Below are positions 22,949 through 29,268 of a stretch of DNA of 36,990 nucleotides, piece by piece. The notes under the pieces are model-generated. The model worked only from the letters and a program-made list of their open reading frames with translations, ran no database searches and was not told the DNA's origin. Source of the stretch: Synergistaceae bacterium (lineage in GTDB: Bacteria > Synergistota > Synergistia > Synergistales > Aminobacteriaceae); contig JAITGX010000128.1 of assembly GCA_031280275.1 (NCBI GenBank), positions 1 to 36,990 of the forward strand. The letters are read 5' to 3'. Within the stretch, counting starts at the first letter, position 1, and each line of letters starts with the position of its first letter. A program made the translations under genes and the position numbers.

Positions 22949-23020
22949 GATTAATGGGGTTCCGAGACCCCTGCGCGGGGCTTGAGGCTCCAGCCCCATA
23001 AGGGTTAATCAGCGCTCCTT
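22943..23020. repeat. Dispersed palindromic element, copy beside flavodoxin promoter
   Basis: It runs from GGGCACTGATTAATGG to GGGTTAATCAGCGCTCCTT, with internal hairpins TTCCGAGACCCC and GCGGGGCTTGAGGCTCCAGCCCC. It is contiguous with the left arm of the larger inverted repeat and ends about 65 bp before the flavodoxin -35 box. Confidence 0.8.
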
Positions 23021-23085
23021 ATTTGTTTTGTTTGTCGCAAAAAACACTTCATGTAACATTTCATCAAATTTATCCCTTTTATTTC

Positions 23086-23114
23086 TTGACATTATTCTAT
23101 TTAAGAATTATTAT
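23086..23114 (+). promoter_or_regulatory. Strong promoter of the flavodoxin gene
   Basis: TTGACA (23086-23091) and TATTAT (23109-23114) are 17 bp apart, matching the sigma-70 consensus at six and five positions. It lies in an AT-rich segment and is the best promoter in the window. Confidence 0.8.
23091..23111 (+). promoter_or_regulatory. Dyad in the promoter spacer, possible Fur-type site
   Basis: ATTATTCT-ATTTA-AGAATTAT is a near-perfect palindrome of 21 bp between the -35 and -10 boxes. Its size, AT-rich character and place fit a metal-responsive repressor such as Fur, and flavodoxin is commonly iron-regulated. It does not closely match the classical Fur box. Confidence 0.35.
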
Positions 23115-23127
23115 GTTTGTGCAAACA
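23114..23127 (+). promoter_or_regulatory. Dyad at the transcription start, possible operator
   Basis: TGTTTG-TG-CAAACA is a perfect 6-bp inverted repeat overlapping the predicted transcription start of the flavodoxin gene. A protein bound here would block initiation. The regulator is unknown. Confidence 0.4.
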
Positions 23128-23287
23128 AACAAAATAACGCACATGATCCGGCGCCAAGAGCTTTATATGCATTGCGCGGGTGTTTTCAGCGTTTCTTTTG
23201 GGAAGTCGCCCCACCGCCAGCTGCTGGAGGTATATGGTGATGTTTGCATCATGAAACATTGAACATATTTTATAAGGAGGGTTTTGC

Positions 23288-23716
23288 ATGTCTAAAGTCG
23301 GGATCGTTTACTGGTCGGGCACGGGCAACACGGAGAAGATGTCGGAGCTGATCGAGAAGGGTGCGGCGGGCAAAGGGGCTTCCGTGACGCGCAAAAAAGT
23401 TGGCGAGGTGAAGGCCGCGGAGCTGGCCGCTTACGACGTCATTGTCTTAGGATCGCCGTCCATGGGCAGCGAGGTGATCGAGGAGGCCGAAATGGAGCCG
23501 TTCTTCACGGAGCTTCTTCCCTCTCTTGGAGGCAAAAAAATCGGCATCTTCGGTTCCTACGGCTGGGGTGACGGCGAATGGCTCCGAACCTGGGCGGGGC
23601 GCGTCCGCGGCGCGGGAGGGCGTCTCATGGACGACGGACTTGCGGTTCACGAGACCCCCGACGGCGATAGCGAGGCGGCGTGCCTGGCCTGGGGCGAAAA
23701 ACTAGCGGTGTTTTAA
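23288..23716 (+). CDS. Flavodoxin
   Basis: A 142-residue short-chain flavodoxin, an FMN-binding electron carrier that replaces ferredoxin when iron is scarce. The phosphate-binding loop is YWSGTGNTEKMSE (residues 8-20). YDVIVLGSPSMGSEVIEEAEMEPF (about 49-72) carries the 60s-type loop, and GIFGSYGWGDGEWLRTWAGRV (about 87-107) the 90s loop. ATG 23288 follows AAGGAGGG at 7 bases. It has its own strong promoter and a long leader. The stop TAA 23714-23716 is part of the TTAA terminus of a palindromic element. The gene is enclosed by 89-bp inverted repeats and lies next to the iron-uptake operon, which suggests a shared iron-limitation role. Confidence 0.95.
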   Translation: MSKVGIVYWSGTGNTEKMSELIEKGAAGKGASVTRKKVGEVKAAELAAYDVIVLGSPSMGSEVIEEAEMEPFFTELLPSLGGKKIGIFGSYGWGDGEWLRTWAGRVRGAGGRLMDDGLAVHETPDGDSEAACLAWGEKLAVF

Positions 23717-23797
23717 GGAAACGCTGATTAAGCCCGGGGCTCTGCTCCATGCCCCGCTTAGGGGCCTGAGGCCCCTAAGAACTATATATTAGTGCCC
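23713..23797. repeat. Dispersed palindromic element, copy after flavodoxin
   Basis: It starts TTAAGGAAACGCTGATTAA, overlapping the flavodoxin stop codon, and ends ATATATTAGTGCCC. Inside are the hairpins GGGGCTCTGCTCCATGCCCC and CTTAGGGGCCTGAGGCCCCTAA (23758-23778). It probably acts as the flavodoxin terminator and continues into the right arm of the larger inverted repeat. Confidence 0.8.
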
Positions 23798-23879
23798 GCT
23801 GTACCCGACCAACGGGAGGGACTGTAAAGCTGCTGTTACGCGCCCGAAGGGCCAATGGGTCAAGGGGCTAAGCCTCTTG
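23791..23879. repeat. Right arm of the 89-bp inverted repeat flanking flavodoxin
   Basis: Reverse complement of 22860-22948, about 81 of 89 positions identical by eye. It ends ten bases before the start region of the Synerg-CTERM/iron-binding fusion gene, so any promoter for that operon must lie inside or before the repeat. Confidence 0.85.
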
Positions 23880-23888
23880 AGAGAGGAG

Positions 23889-26561
23889 ATGATTTTGTTG
23901 GTAAGAAGCGGCAAAAAGGTTTTCTTGAGCGTCTTGCTGGTTCTCGCAGCCGCCTCCGCGGCCTTCGCTCACAAGTTCGTCCTTGCACCGGGAAATTTCG
24001 AGGTTGCCGTGGGGGAGGAAAAAGGTGTTTATGGGACCTTCACGGAAATCATCGGGACACCGGAATATTCTTTCAGCATGACGGGAACGTTTTATAACCC
24101 GATGGACGTGAACGTGGAGGTCGTTTACAACGATGAAAGCAAAACGCCTATCGGCAACGCGGATTTTCGGCCCTACGACTCGAAAACAAACAGCGTTGTA
24201 CCCGTCGAGCAATCCGACTGCGAGTACGCGCCCTTCACCGTGACGAAGGCTGGGACGACGGTGCTTCACGGGAATTTCAGGGGAACGGTAGACCTGAGTC
24301 AGTTCGGGGGAAGCGGCACGGCCATGAGCATCTCCCACGTGAAAACCTTCCTGAATTTGGCCGCGGACGGGATGGCGGCCAAACGCCTGGGCGGGGACCA
24401 GGTTTTAGAGGTTGTTTTTGCCGAGGAAGTGCCGGCGGACGGCCTGAAAGAGGGCAGCGCGGTTAAATTCAGGTTCTATCACAAGGGTCTTCCGATGAAA
24501 AACGCGTCCGTGTTCGCGGCGTATTCCGGCGCGCCTTCGCACACCGTTATGGAGAGCGGCCAGGAAGTACAGGTCAACGACTATCTCGAAAAAATCACCG
24601 ACGAAAACGGCGAGGCCGTCTTTCTGCTGGATCACGCGGCCGCCTGGTTTGTTGGAGCCTTCGCCAGTGAGGGGTCGGCCGAGGAGTATGGCGGAGGCCT
24701 CATGTTCAAGGTGTCAGAAGGCGAAGAAGAGGGAGACCTAACCGATTTCATCATCAAAAAAGGCGCTAACCTGGCAGGAATCGGCTTTCCCACGTGGGTA
24801 AAGGGTGATTTTCTCGACATGGTCCGCGACGAATGGGGACTTGTCAACGCCAGCAACTTGGTCACGGCTCCAAACGGCTCCACGGGGTTTCTGACGGGAC
24901 AGAGGGGGCAGTTGTCTGGCGCCGAAACAGGCGCAGCCATCTCTATACCTTTGGATGTAACCCGTTCGGGCCTAAAGGGCATGACCGGCACGGAACAGGC
25001 GCTGACGCTGACGGCGGACATTTTGGGCCAAGGAACCTATGACAGGATGGCCGCGTTCCTTAAAGAGGAAAGAACAAATTCTCCCGAAAAGTTTTTTGAC
25101 TTTTCCGGGTACGGCACATGGTACGTTCCCTACACGCCGAAGCTCTTCTTCGACGGATTCGGCATCGTTCTGTTGGGTAAATTCTCGGACGGCGCTGTTC
25201 TGAACGTGGGCGACAACTTTCAACTTGGCATTCTGTATGATGAGGCACAGTTCGACGCTGGAAGCATCGTTATCCTTTACGGGACTATGCTCGTGGACTC
25301 CGCTCCGGTTGATGGGGCTTACTGGCAGGATGTAACGGACATCGTATCTCCCGAAAATCCCAACAAAATGGCGCTTGTTTACGACGGCGCGGACGATGGA
25401 GCGATTGATTTCTCCTACTGGCTGGCCGCGCGGGGCGAAAACAGCGGGGGTGGCTGCAGCACGGGCATGGGTTCCTGGGGTATCTTCGGCTTTTTGATTG
25501 GAATAGCGGCATTTTTGAATCGGGGGAAATTTCTCGTGAAGCGTAAATTTCTGGCTGTTTTGTTCGGTTTCGCGGCGCTTTTCGCTTTCGCGGGGTATGC
25601 CGCTGGGGCCGAGGTTAACATCTACTCCGCGCGTCATTACGCCGTCGATGATATTTTATACGCCAACTTCACCAAAGAAACCGGCATTCAAGTCAACGTC
25701 ATCAACGGCAACGCCCCCGAACTGGTGGAGCGCGTCAAACGGGAGGGTGAAAGGTCCCCGGCAGACCTTTTCATGGCGGTGGACGGCGGCGTCCTGAACT
25801 CGGCCAAACTGGCCGGCATCTTGCAGCCCCTTACCTCCCCCGCTGCCGACGAAGCCGCTCCGGCGCGGCTCAGGGACAAAGACAGCTATTGGGTGGGACT
25901 GACGACCCGCGCCCGCGTCATCGTTCACTCCAAAGAGCGCGTCAAGCCGGAGGAGCTTTCGACCTACGAGGACCTGGCCTCTCCTAAATGGAAGGGCAGA
26001 ATAACGGTGCGCTCCTCCGCCGCCATGTACGACCAGTCCCTTTTGGCGTCCCTGATCGCTCTTAACGGCGAAGAAAAGGCGGCCCAGTGGGCGCGGGGCA
26101 TTGCGGACAACCTGGCCCGCGCTCCCCAAGGCAACGACCGCGACCAGGCCAAGGCCATAGCCGCCGGAATCTCCGACATCTGCATCATGAACACCTATTA
26201 CATAGGGCAGATGCTGAACTCGAAGGACCCGGAAGAGGTCAAGGCCGCCCAGCAAGTCGCGGTCTTTTTCCCCAACCAGCAGACCACCGGGACACACCTC
26301 AACGTCAGCGGCGTGGGTCTGGTGAAGGGCAGTCCCAATAAGGAAAACGCCGTCAAGCTGGTGGAGTTTCTGCTGTCTCCGCCCTCTCAAAAGCTGCTGT
26401 CTGAGTCGAACTATGAATACCCCGCCAACCCTGGCGCTGAAATTGCCCCTCTGCTGAAAGGGTGGGGAACGGGCTTCAAGACTCAGGAGCTGGATTTTGC
26501 CGTTTATGGCGAGAACAACGCCAAGGCCATCCGGATTTTCAACGAAGCGGGCTGGAAGTGA
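23889..26561 (+). CDS. Fusion: DUF4198-like Synerg-CTERM surface protein joined to ferric-iron binding protein
   Basis: One uninterrupted frame of about 890 residues encodes two apparently complete exported proteins. Part 1 (about 1-549) has a signal peptide (VFLSVLLVLAAASAAFA before HKFVL), a DUF4198/NikM-like beta domain (about 25-270), an unassigned domain, and a Synerg-CTERM-like tail: GGGCSTG, a hydrophobic segment GIFGFLIGIAAFL and basic NRGK. Part 2 (from about residue 550) has its own signal peptide (VKRKFLAVLFGFAALFAFAGYAAGA) and a FutA/FbpA-type Fe3+-binding protein (VNIYSARHY, SPADLFMAVDGG, NTYYIGQM, SGVGLVKGSPN). Start: GAGGAG abuts ATG 23889, so TTG 23895 or 23898 may be used. 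The stop overlaps the permease start. A lost stop codon, readthrough or internal initiation (next entry) could explain it. Confidence 0.75.
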   Translation: MILLVRSGKKVFLSVLLVLAAASAAFAHKFVLAPGNFEVAVGEEKGVYGTFTEIIGTPEYSFSMTGTFYNPMDVNVEVVYNDESKTPIGNADFRPYDSKTNSVVPVEQSDCEYAPFTVTKAGTTVLHGNFRGTVDLSQFGGSGTAMSISHVKTFLNLAADGMAAKRLGGDQVLEVVFAEEVPADGLKEGSAVKFRFYHKGLPMKNASVFAAYSGAPSHTVMESGQEVQVNDYLEKITDENGEAVFLLDHAAAWFVGAFASEGSAEEYGGGLMFKVSEGEEEGDLTDFIIKKGANLAGIGFPTWVKGDFLDMVRDEWGLVNASNLVTAPNGSTGFLTGQRGQLSGAETGAAISIPLDVTRSGLKGMTGTEQALTLTADILGQGTYDRMAAFLKEERTNSPEKFFDFSGYGTWYVPYTPKLFFDGFGIVLLGKFSDGAVLNVGDNFQLGILYDEAQFDAGSIVILYGTMLVDSAPVDGAYWQDVTDIVSPENPNKMALVYDGADDGAIDFSYWLAARGENSGGGCSTGMGSWGIFGFLIGIAAFLNRGKFLVKRKFLAVLFGFAALFAFAGYAAGAEVNIYSARHYAVDDILYANFTKETGIQVNVINGNAPELVERVKREGERSPADLFMAVDGGVLNSAKLAGILQPLTSPAADEAAPARLRDKDSYWVGLTTRARVIVHSKERVKPEELSTYEDLASPKWKGRITVRSSAAMYDQSLLASLIALNGEEKAAQWARGIADNLARAPQGNDRDQAKAIAAGISDICIMNTYYIGQMLNSKDPEEVKAAQQVAVFFPNQQTTGTHLNVSGVGLVKGSPNKENAVKLVEFLLSPPSQKLLSESNYEYPANPGAEIAPLLKGWGTGFKTQELDFAVYGENNAKAIRIFNEAGWK
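25536..26561 (+). CDS. Ferric-iron ABC transporter substrate-binding protein, alternative internal start
   Basis: This is the 3' part of the fused frame read as a separate protein. GTG 25536 follows CGGGGGAAA at about 6-8 bases and opens directly onto a signal peptide with a basic start (KRK) and an AGA cleavage site before EVNIYSARHY. The product would be 341 residues, the ordinary size for FutA/FbpA-type periplasmic iron-binding proteins. Conserved features are GNAPELVERVKREGERSPADL and the Tyr-rich NTYYIGQML that supplies Fe3+ ligands. Permease and ATPase genes follow. Whether cells make this, the long fusion, or both cannot be decided from sequence. Confidence 0.6.
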   Translation: MKRKFLAVLFGFAALFAFAGYAAGAEVNIYSARHYAVDDILYANFTKETGIQVNVINGNAPELVERVKREGERSPADLFMAVDGGVLNSAKLAGILQPLTSPAADEAAPARLRDKDSYWVGLTTRARVIVHSKERVKPEELSTYEDLASPKWKGRITVRSSAAMYDQSLLASLIALNGEEKAAQWARGIADNLARAPQGNDRDQAKAIAAGISDICIMNTYYIGQMLNSKDPEEVKAAQQVAVFFPNQQTTGTHLNVSGVGLVKGSPNKENAVKLVEFLLSPPSQKLLSESNYEYPANPGAEIAPLLKGWGTGFKTQELDFAVYGENNAKAIRIFNEAGWK

Positions 26562-28162
26562 AAAAACGGCGCTCTCTTTCCTGCTTACTGCCTGATCCCT
26601 GGCTTCTTGTTCTCAGGGTGAGTGTGATCTGCGTTTTGCTGCCGTTCGCTTTCCTGGCGGTTCAAGCCGCCGCTCCAGCTAACGAGAATTGGCGGCACAT
26701 TCAGGAATGGATCTTGAAAACCTGCGCGTGGGACACGGCCCTCGTCACCTTTTTCGGAACGGCGGGCGCTGTGCTGATAGGCGTGCCTCTGGCCTGGATA
26801 ACTTGCCTTTTCTCGTTTCCAGGAAAGCCCGTCTTGGAGTGGGCCTTAGTTCTGCCCCTGGCTATTCCGCCCTACATTGCCGCCTACGTCACCTATCACC
26901 TCATGGGCTACACCGGGGGATTTCATGCCTGGCTCCGGCTCCTCGGCGCGGACCGCGCCGCCGTGCCGCCTCTCGCTTTCGCCGTGTTTGTCTTTGCCGC
27001 CACGCTGTTTCCCTACGTCTACCTGGTGGTGAAGGCGTTCTTGAAAAAACAGAGCGCGTCCCTGTACGAAAACGCCCGGCTTCTGGGCTGCGGAACCTGG
27101 GGCGCGTTTTTCCGGGTTTTTCTGCCGCTGATGGTTCCGTCCATCGTGGGAGGCGCTGTTCTGACCGCCCTTGAGATTTTGAGCGATTTCGGGGTGACGA
27201 GCCACTTTGGCCTTCACACCTTCACCACGGCGATTTTCGGCGCGTGGTTTGGGATGAGTGACGCCGATTCCGCCGCTAAACTGTCCGTCATCCTGTTGAT
27301 GGGCGTTTTTATCGTAATAGTTGTGAACAAACTGGCCCAGCGCGGTCAAAAATACCGCGCCGTGTCCAGCCGAGAGCGGACGCTTCAGCCCCGCTGTCCC
27401 TCCCGGCGCGCCGCTCTGGCCTGTACGGTCTTTTGCGCTTTCGTGTTGTTCTTTTCCGTCGCAGTTCCGGTAGGGCAGTTGCTCTGCTGGCTGACGCTCT
27501 CCTGGAACCCTGAAGCATTTCCCCGCCTTTGGGAAAACGCCTGGAACACGATAAGCGGCGGTCTTACGGCGGCAGCCCTCACGATGGTTTTGGTGGCTGG
27601 GACGGTGAACGCCACGCGCCTTTTTCCCTCGAAGCTGAACCTGGCGCTGGCTCGGTTCGCCACGACGGGCTACTCCGTACCGGGGGCCGTGCTCGCGATG
27701 GGCGTTATTGCCCTGTTCGCCTTCCTGTCGCGAGCCGGGCTCCCTTTCGAAACCTCGCGGACGACGGCTATGCTGCTCTTTGCGTATGTCGCGCGTTTTT
27801 TCGCCATCGGCTGCCACGCCGTGGAGTCGGGTTTTACGAAAGTGGGGAACGTCTACGGGGAGGCGGCGAGGACCTTGGGCGCCGGGCCGGCGGAGACGTT
27901 CTTCCGGGTGGAGCTGCCCCTTGTCCGCGACGCCGTGTTGAGCGGGTTCGTCTTGGTGTTCGTGGACGTGGTGAAGGAACTGCCTCTAACCCTCATTCTG
28001 AGACCCTTCAACTACAACACACTGGGGACGAGGGTGTACGATTTCGCGAAAAACGAAATTCTGGAGGAAATCGCGCCCCCCGCACTCCTCATGATCGCAA
28101 TTTGCGCGGCCTTCGTCTCCGCTGCCGCGATGCTGGACAAAGCAAATGCACGGGATTCTTAA
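26558..28162 (+). CDS. Ferric-iron ABC transporter permease FbpB-like
   Basis: A 534-residue inner-membrane permease with two fused BPD_transp_1 halves, about 12 transmembrane segments, typical of FbpB/SfuB iron transporters. Each half has an EAA-type loop: YENARLLGCGTWGAFFRVFLPLMVPSI (about 170-196) and YGEAARTLGAGPAETFFRVELPLVRDAV (about 435-462). Start GTG 26558 overlaps the preceding stop (GTGA), indicating coupling to the iron-binding protein gene; the frame extends upstream but only inside that gene. The last 17 bp overlap the ATPase gene. Confidence 0.9.
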   Translation: MKKRRSLSCLLPDPWLLVLRVSVICVLLPFAFLAVQAAAPANENWRHIQEWILKTCAWDTALVTFFGTAGAVLIGVPLAWITCLFSFPGKPVLEWALVLPLAIPPYIAAYVTYHLMGYTGGFHAWLRLLGADRAAVPPLAFAVFVFAATLFPYVYLVVKAFLKKQSASLYENARLLGCGTWGAFFRVFLPLMVPSIVGGAVLTALEILSDFGVTSHFGLHTFTTAIFGAWFGMSDADSAAKLSVILLMGVFIVIVVNKLAQRGQKYRAVSSRERTLQPRCPSRRAALACTVFCAFVLFFSVAVPVGQLLCWLTLSWNPEAFPRLWENAWNTISGGLTAAALTMVLVAGTVNATRLFPSKLNLALARFATTGYSVPGAVLAMGVIALFAFLSRAGLPFETSRTTAMLLFAYVARFFAIGCHAVESGFTKVGNVYGEAARTLGAGPAETFFRVELPLVRDAVLSGFVLVFVDVVKELPLTLILRPFNYNTLGTRVYDFAKNEILEEIAPPALLMIAICAAFVSAAAMLDKANARDS

Positions 28163-28838
28163 GGGTCTGCGACCCTTAAGTGGGATTTGGGGCAAAGCCC
28201 CAAAATTCCTCGAAGTCCGCGAACTTTCTTTTTCGTACGGCACGGTTCCGGTACCCGCGCTGGAGGGTCTGTCTTTCGACGTTGAGCGAGGGGAAATCGT
28301 GGGGCTTACCGGCCCCAGCGGCAGCGGGAAGAGCACGCTCCTGCGTCTGATCGCCGGACTGGAGCGCCCGCGCGAGGGCAGCATCTTCCTCGACGGGGAG
28401 GCCGTGGCGGGCGGGGGCGTTTTCGTCCCGCCGGAGCGGCGGGGTGTGGGAATGGTTTTCCAAGACTACGGCCTTTTCCCCCACATGACCGTGCGGAAAA
28501 ACATTGAGTTCGGGCTCCGCCGCCTGGGGCGCGGCCAGAAGGCCGCCCGCGTGGAAGAAATGCTGACGTTGGCGCGGATGGAGGACCTTATGTCCCGCTA
28601 CCCTTATGAACTCAGCGGCGGGCAGCAGCAGCGCGCGGCCCTGATGCGCGCCTTGGCTCCCCGCCCGAAACTCCTGCTGCTGGACGAGCCCTTCAGCAGC
28701 CTGGACGCCAATTTGAGGGAAAACGTGTGCCGAGAGGTTAAAGTCATTCTTGAGAAATCGGAGATCACCTGCCTTTTCGCGTCCCACGACCACCGCGACA
28801 TCGACGCGGTTTGTTCCAAGACGCTGCAAACGAAATAG
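28146..28838 (+). CDS. Iron ABC transporter ATPase FbpC-like, repeat-derived N-terminus
   Basis: A 230-residue ABC ATPase that should energise iron uptake with the preceding permease. Walker A GPSGSGKST (about 57-65), Q-loop VFQDYGLFPHMTV, signature LSGGQQQRAALMRALAP, Walker B LLLLDEPFSSLD and switch His in FASHDHRD are intact. It ends shortly after the core and lacks the C-terminal regulatory domain of longer FbpC proteins. ATG 28146, inside the permease 3' end, is the only usual start; no good ribosome site precedes it. Residues 4-20 (ILKGLRPLSGIWGKAPK) are encoded by a fragment of the dispersed palindromic element; the native domain begins at about FLEVRELSFSYG. Confidence 0.88.
   Translation: MHGILKGLRPLSGIWGKAPKFLEVRELSFSYGTVPVPALEGLSFDVERGEIVGLTGPSGSGKSTLLRLIAGLERPREGSIFLDGEAVAGGGVFVPPERRGVGMVFQDYGLFPHMTVRKNIEFGLRRLGRGQKAARVEEMLTLARMEDLMSRYPYELSGGQQQRAALMRALAPRPKLLLLDEPFSSLDANLRENVCREVKVILEKSEITCLFASHDHRDIDAVCSKTLQTK
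28156..28204. repeat. Fragment of dispersed palindromic element inside a coding region
   Basis: TTCTTAAGGGTCTGCGACCCTTAAG and GGGGCAAAGCCCC are the two internal hairpins of the element. They closely match the reverse complement of the copy at 29181-29268 and the plus strand of 33585-33620, but the terminal inverted repeats are absent. It is read in frame as the start of the ABC ATPase. Confidence 0.7.
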
Positions 28839-28871
28839 GCGGTCTTCTAAAATTGGGAGGTAAACAAAGAT

Positions 28872-29150
28872 ATGAGCGTGGTCATTATCGGCGGCAACGA
28901 GTGCATGGTTTCTCAGTACAAAGGTATTTGCCGGAACTACGGCTATGACGCCAAGGTTTTCAGCAAACCCAAAACCAATTTGGAATACATGATAGGACAT
29001 CCGGACCTGATAGTGCTTTTCACCAACCCCGTCTCTCACGAGCTGGCGCACATCGCGAGGAAGAAAGCGGCGCAAAAGGGCATCACCCTCGCTCAGTCAC
29101 ACAACGGAAGCTGTAAGGCGCTGCAGAACATTTTGAGCCGCTTTGCTTGA
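28872..29150 (+). CDS. DUF2325 family small protein
   Basis: A 92-residue protein of the DUF2325 family, seen from VVIIGGNECMVSQYKGICRNYG at the N-terminus, IGHPDLIVLFTNPVSHELAHIARKKA in the centre, and QSHNGSCKALQNIL near the end. Its role is unknown; the fold looks like a small Rossmann-type domain. ATG 28872 has GGGAGG at 9 bases. It follows the ABC ATPase by 33 bp and is probably the last gene of the iron-uptake operon, ending just before a palindromic element that may terminate the transcript. Conserved Cys and His residues could bind a metal, but that is a guess. Confidence 0.85.
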   Translation: MSVVIIGGNECMVSQYKGICRNYGYDAKVFSKPKTNLEYMIGHPDLIVLFTNPVSHELAHIARKKAAQKGITLAQSHNGSCKALQNILSRFA

Positions 29151-29180
29151 GTTTGATCTATCTGACGAACGCCTTGCTTC

Positions 29181-29268
29181 CCTTGCTGCCCCCTTGCGGG
29201 GCGGGGCTCTGCCCCAAACCCCGCTTAGGGGTCTCGGACCCCTGCCCCATTAATCAGTGCTTCCTTAA
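29181..29268. repeat. Dispersed palindromic element between convergent genes
   Basis: The right terminus ATTAATCAGTGCTTCCTTAA (29249-29268) is intact; the left terminus is decayed. Inside are GGGGCGGGGCTCTGCCCC and CTTAGGGGTCTCGGACCCCT. It separates the iron operon (plus) from the ankyrin gene (minus), whose stop codon TAA (29267-29265) is part of the terminus. Confidence 0.8.

Larger units (their letters stand above)
22851..23287 (+). other. 437-bp gap: repeats, promoter and long leader before flavodoxin
   Basis: The first 170 bp are repeat sequence. From 23021 the base composition turns AT-rich and holds the flavodoxin promoter and two dyads. From about 23121 to 23287 there is a leader of about 165 bases with a small hairpin TGATGTTTGCATCA (23238-23251) near the ribosome binding site. 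No known riboswitch class was recognised and no short gene is convincing. Confidence 0.6.

Noticed and set aside
23121-23287. FMN riboswitch in the flavodoxin leader
   Set aside because: The conserved FMN-aptamer segments are not present; only small local hairpins are visible.
22860-23879. Classical insertion sequence around flavodoxin
   Set aside because: No transposase or integrase is encoded between the arms; only flavodoxin is, so it is kept as a repeat-flanked cassette.
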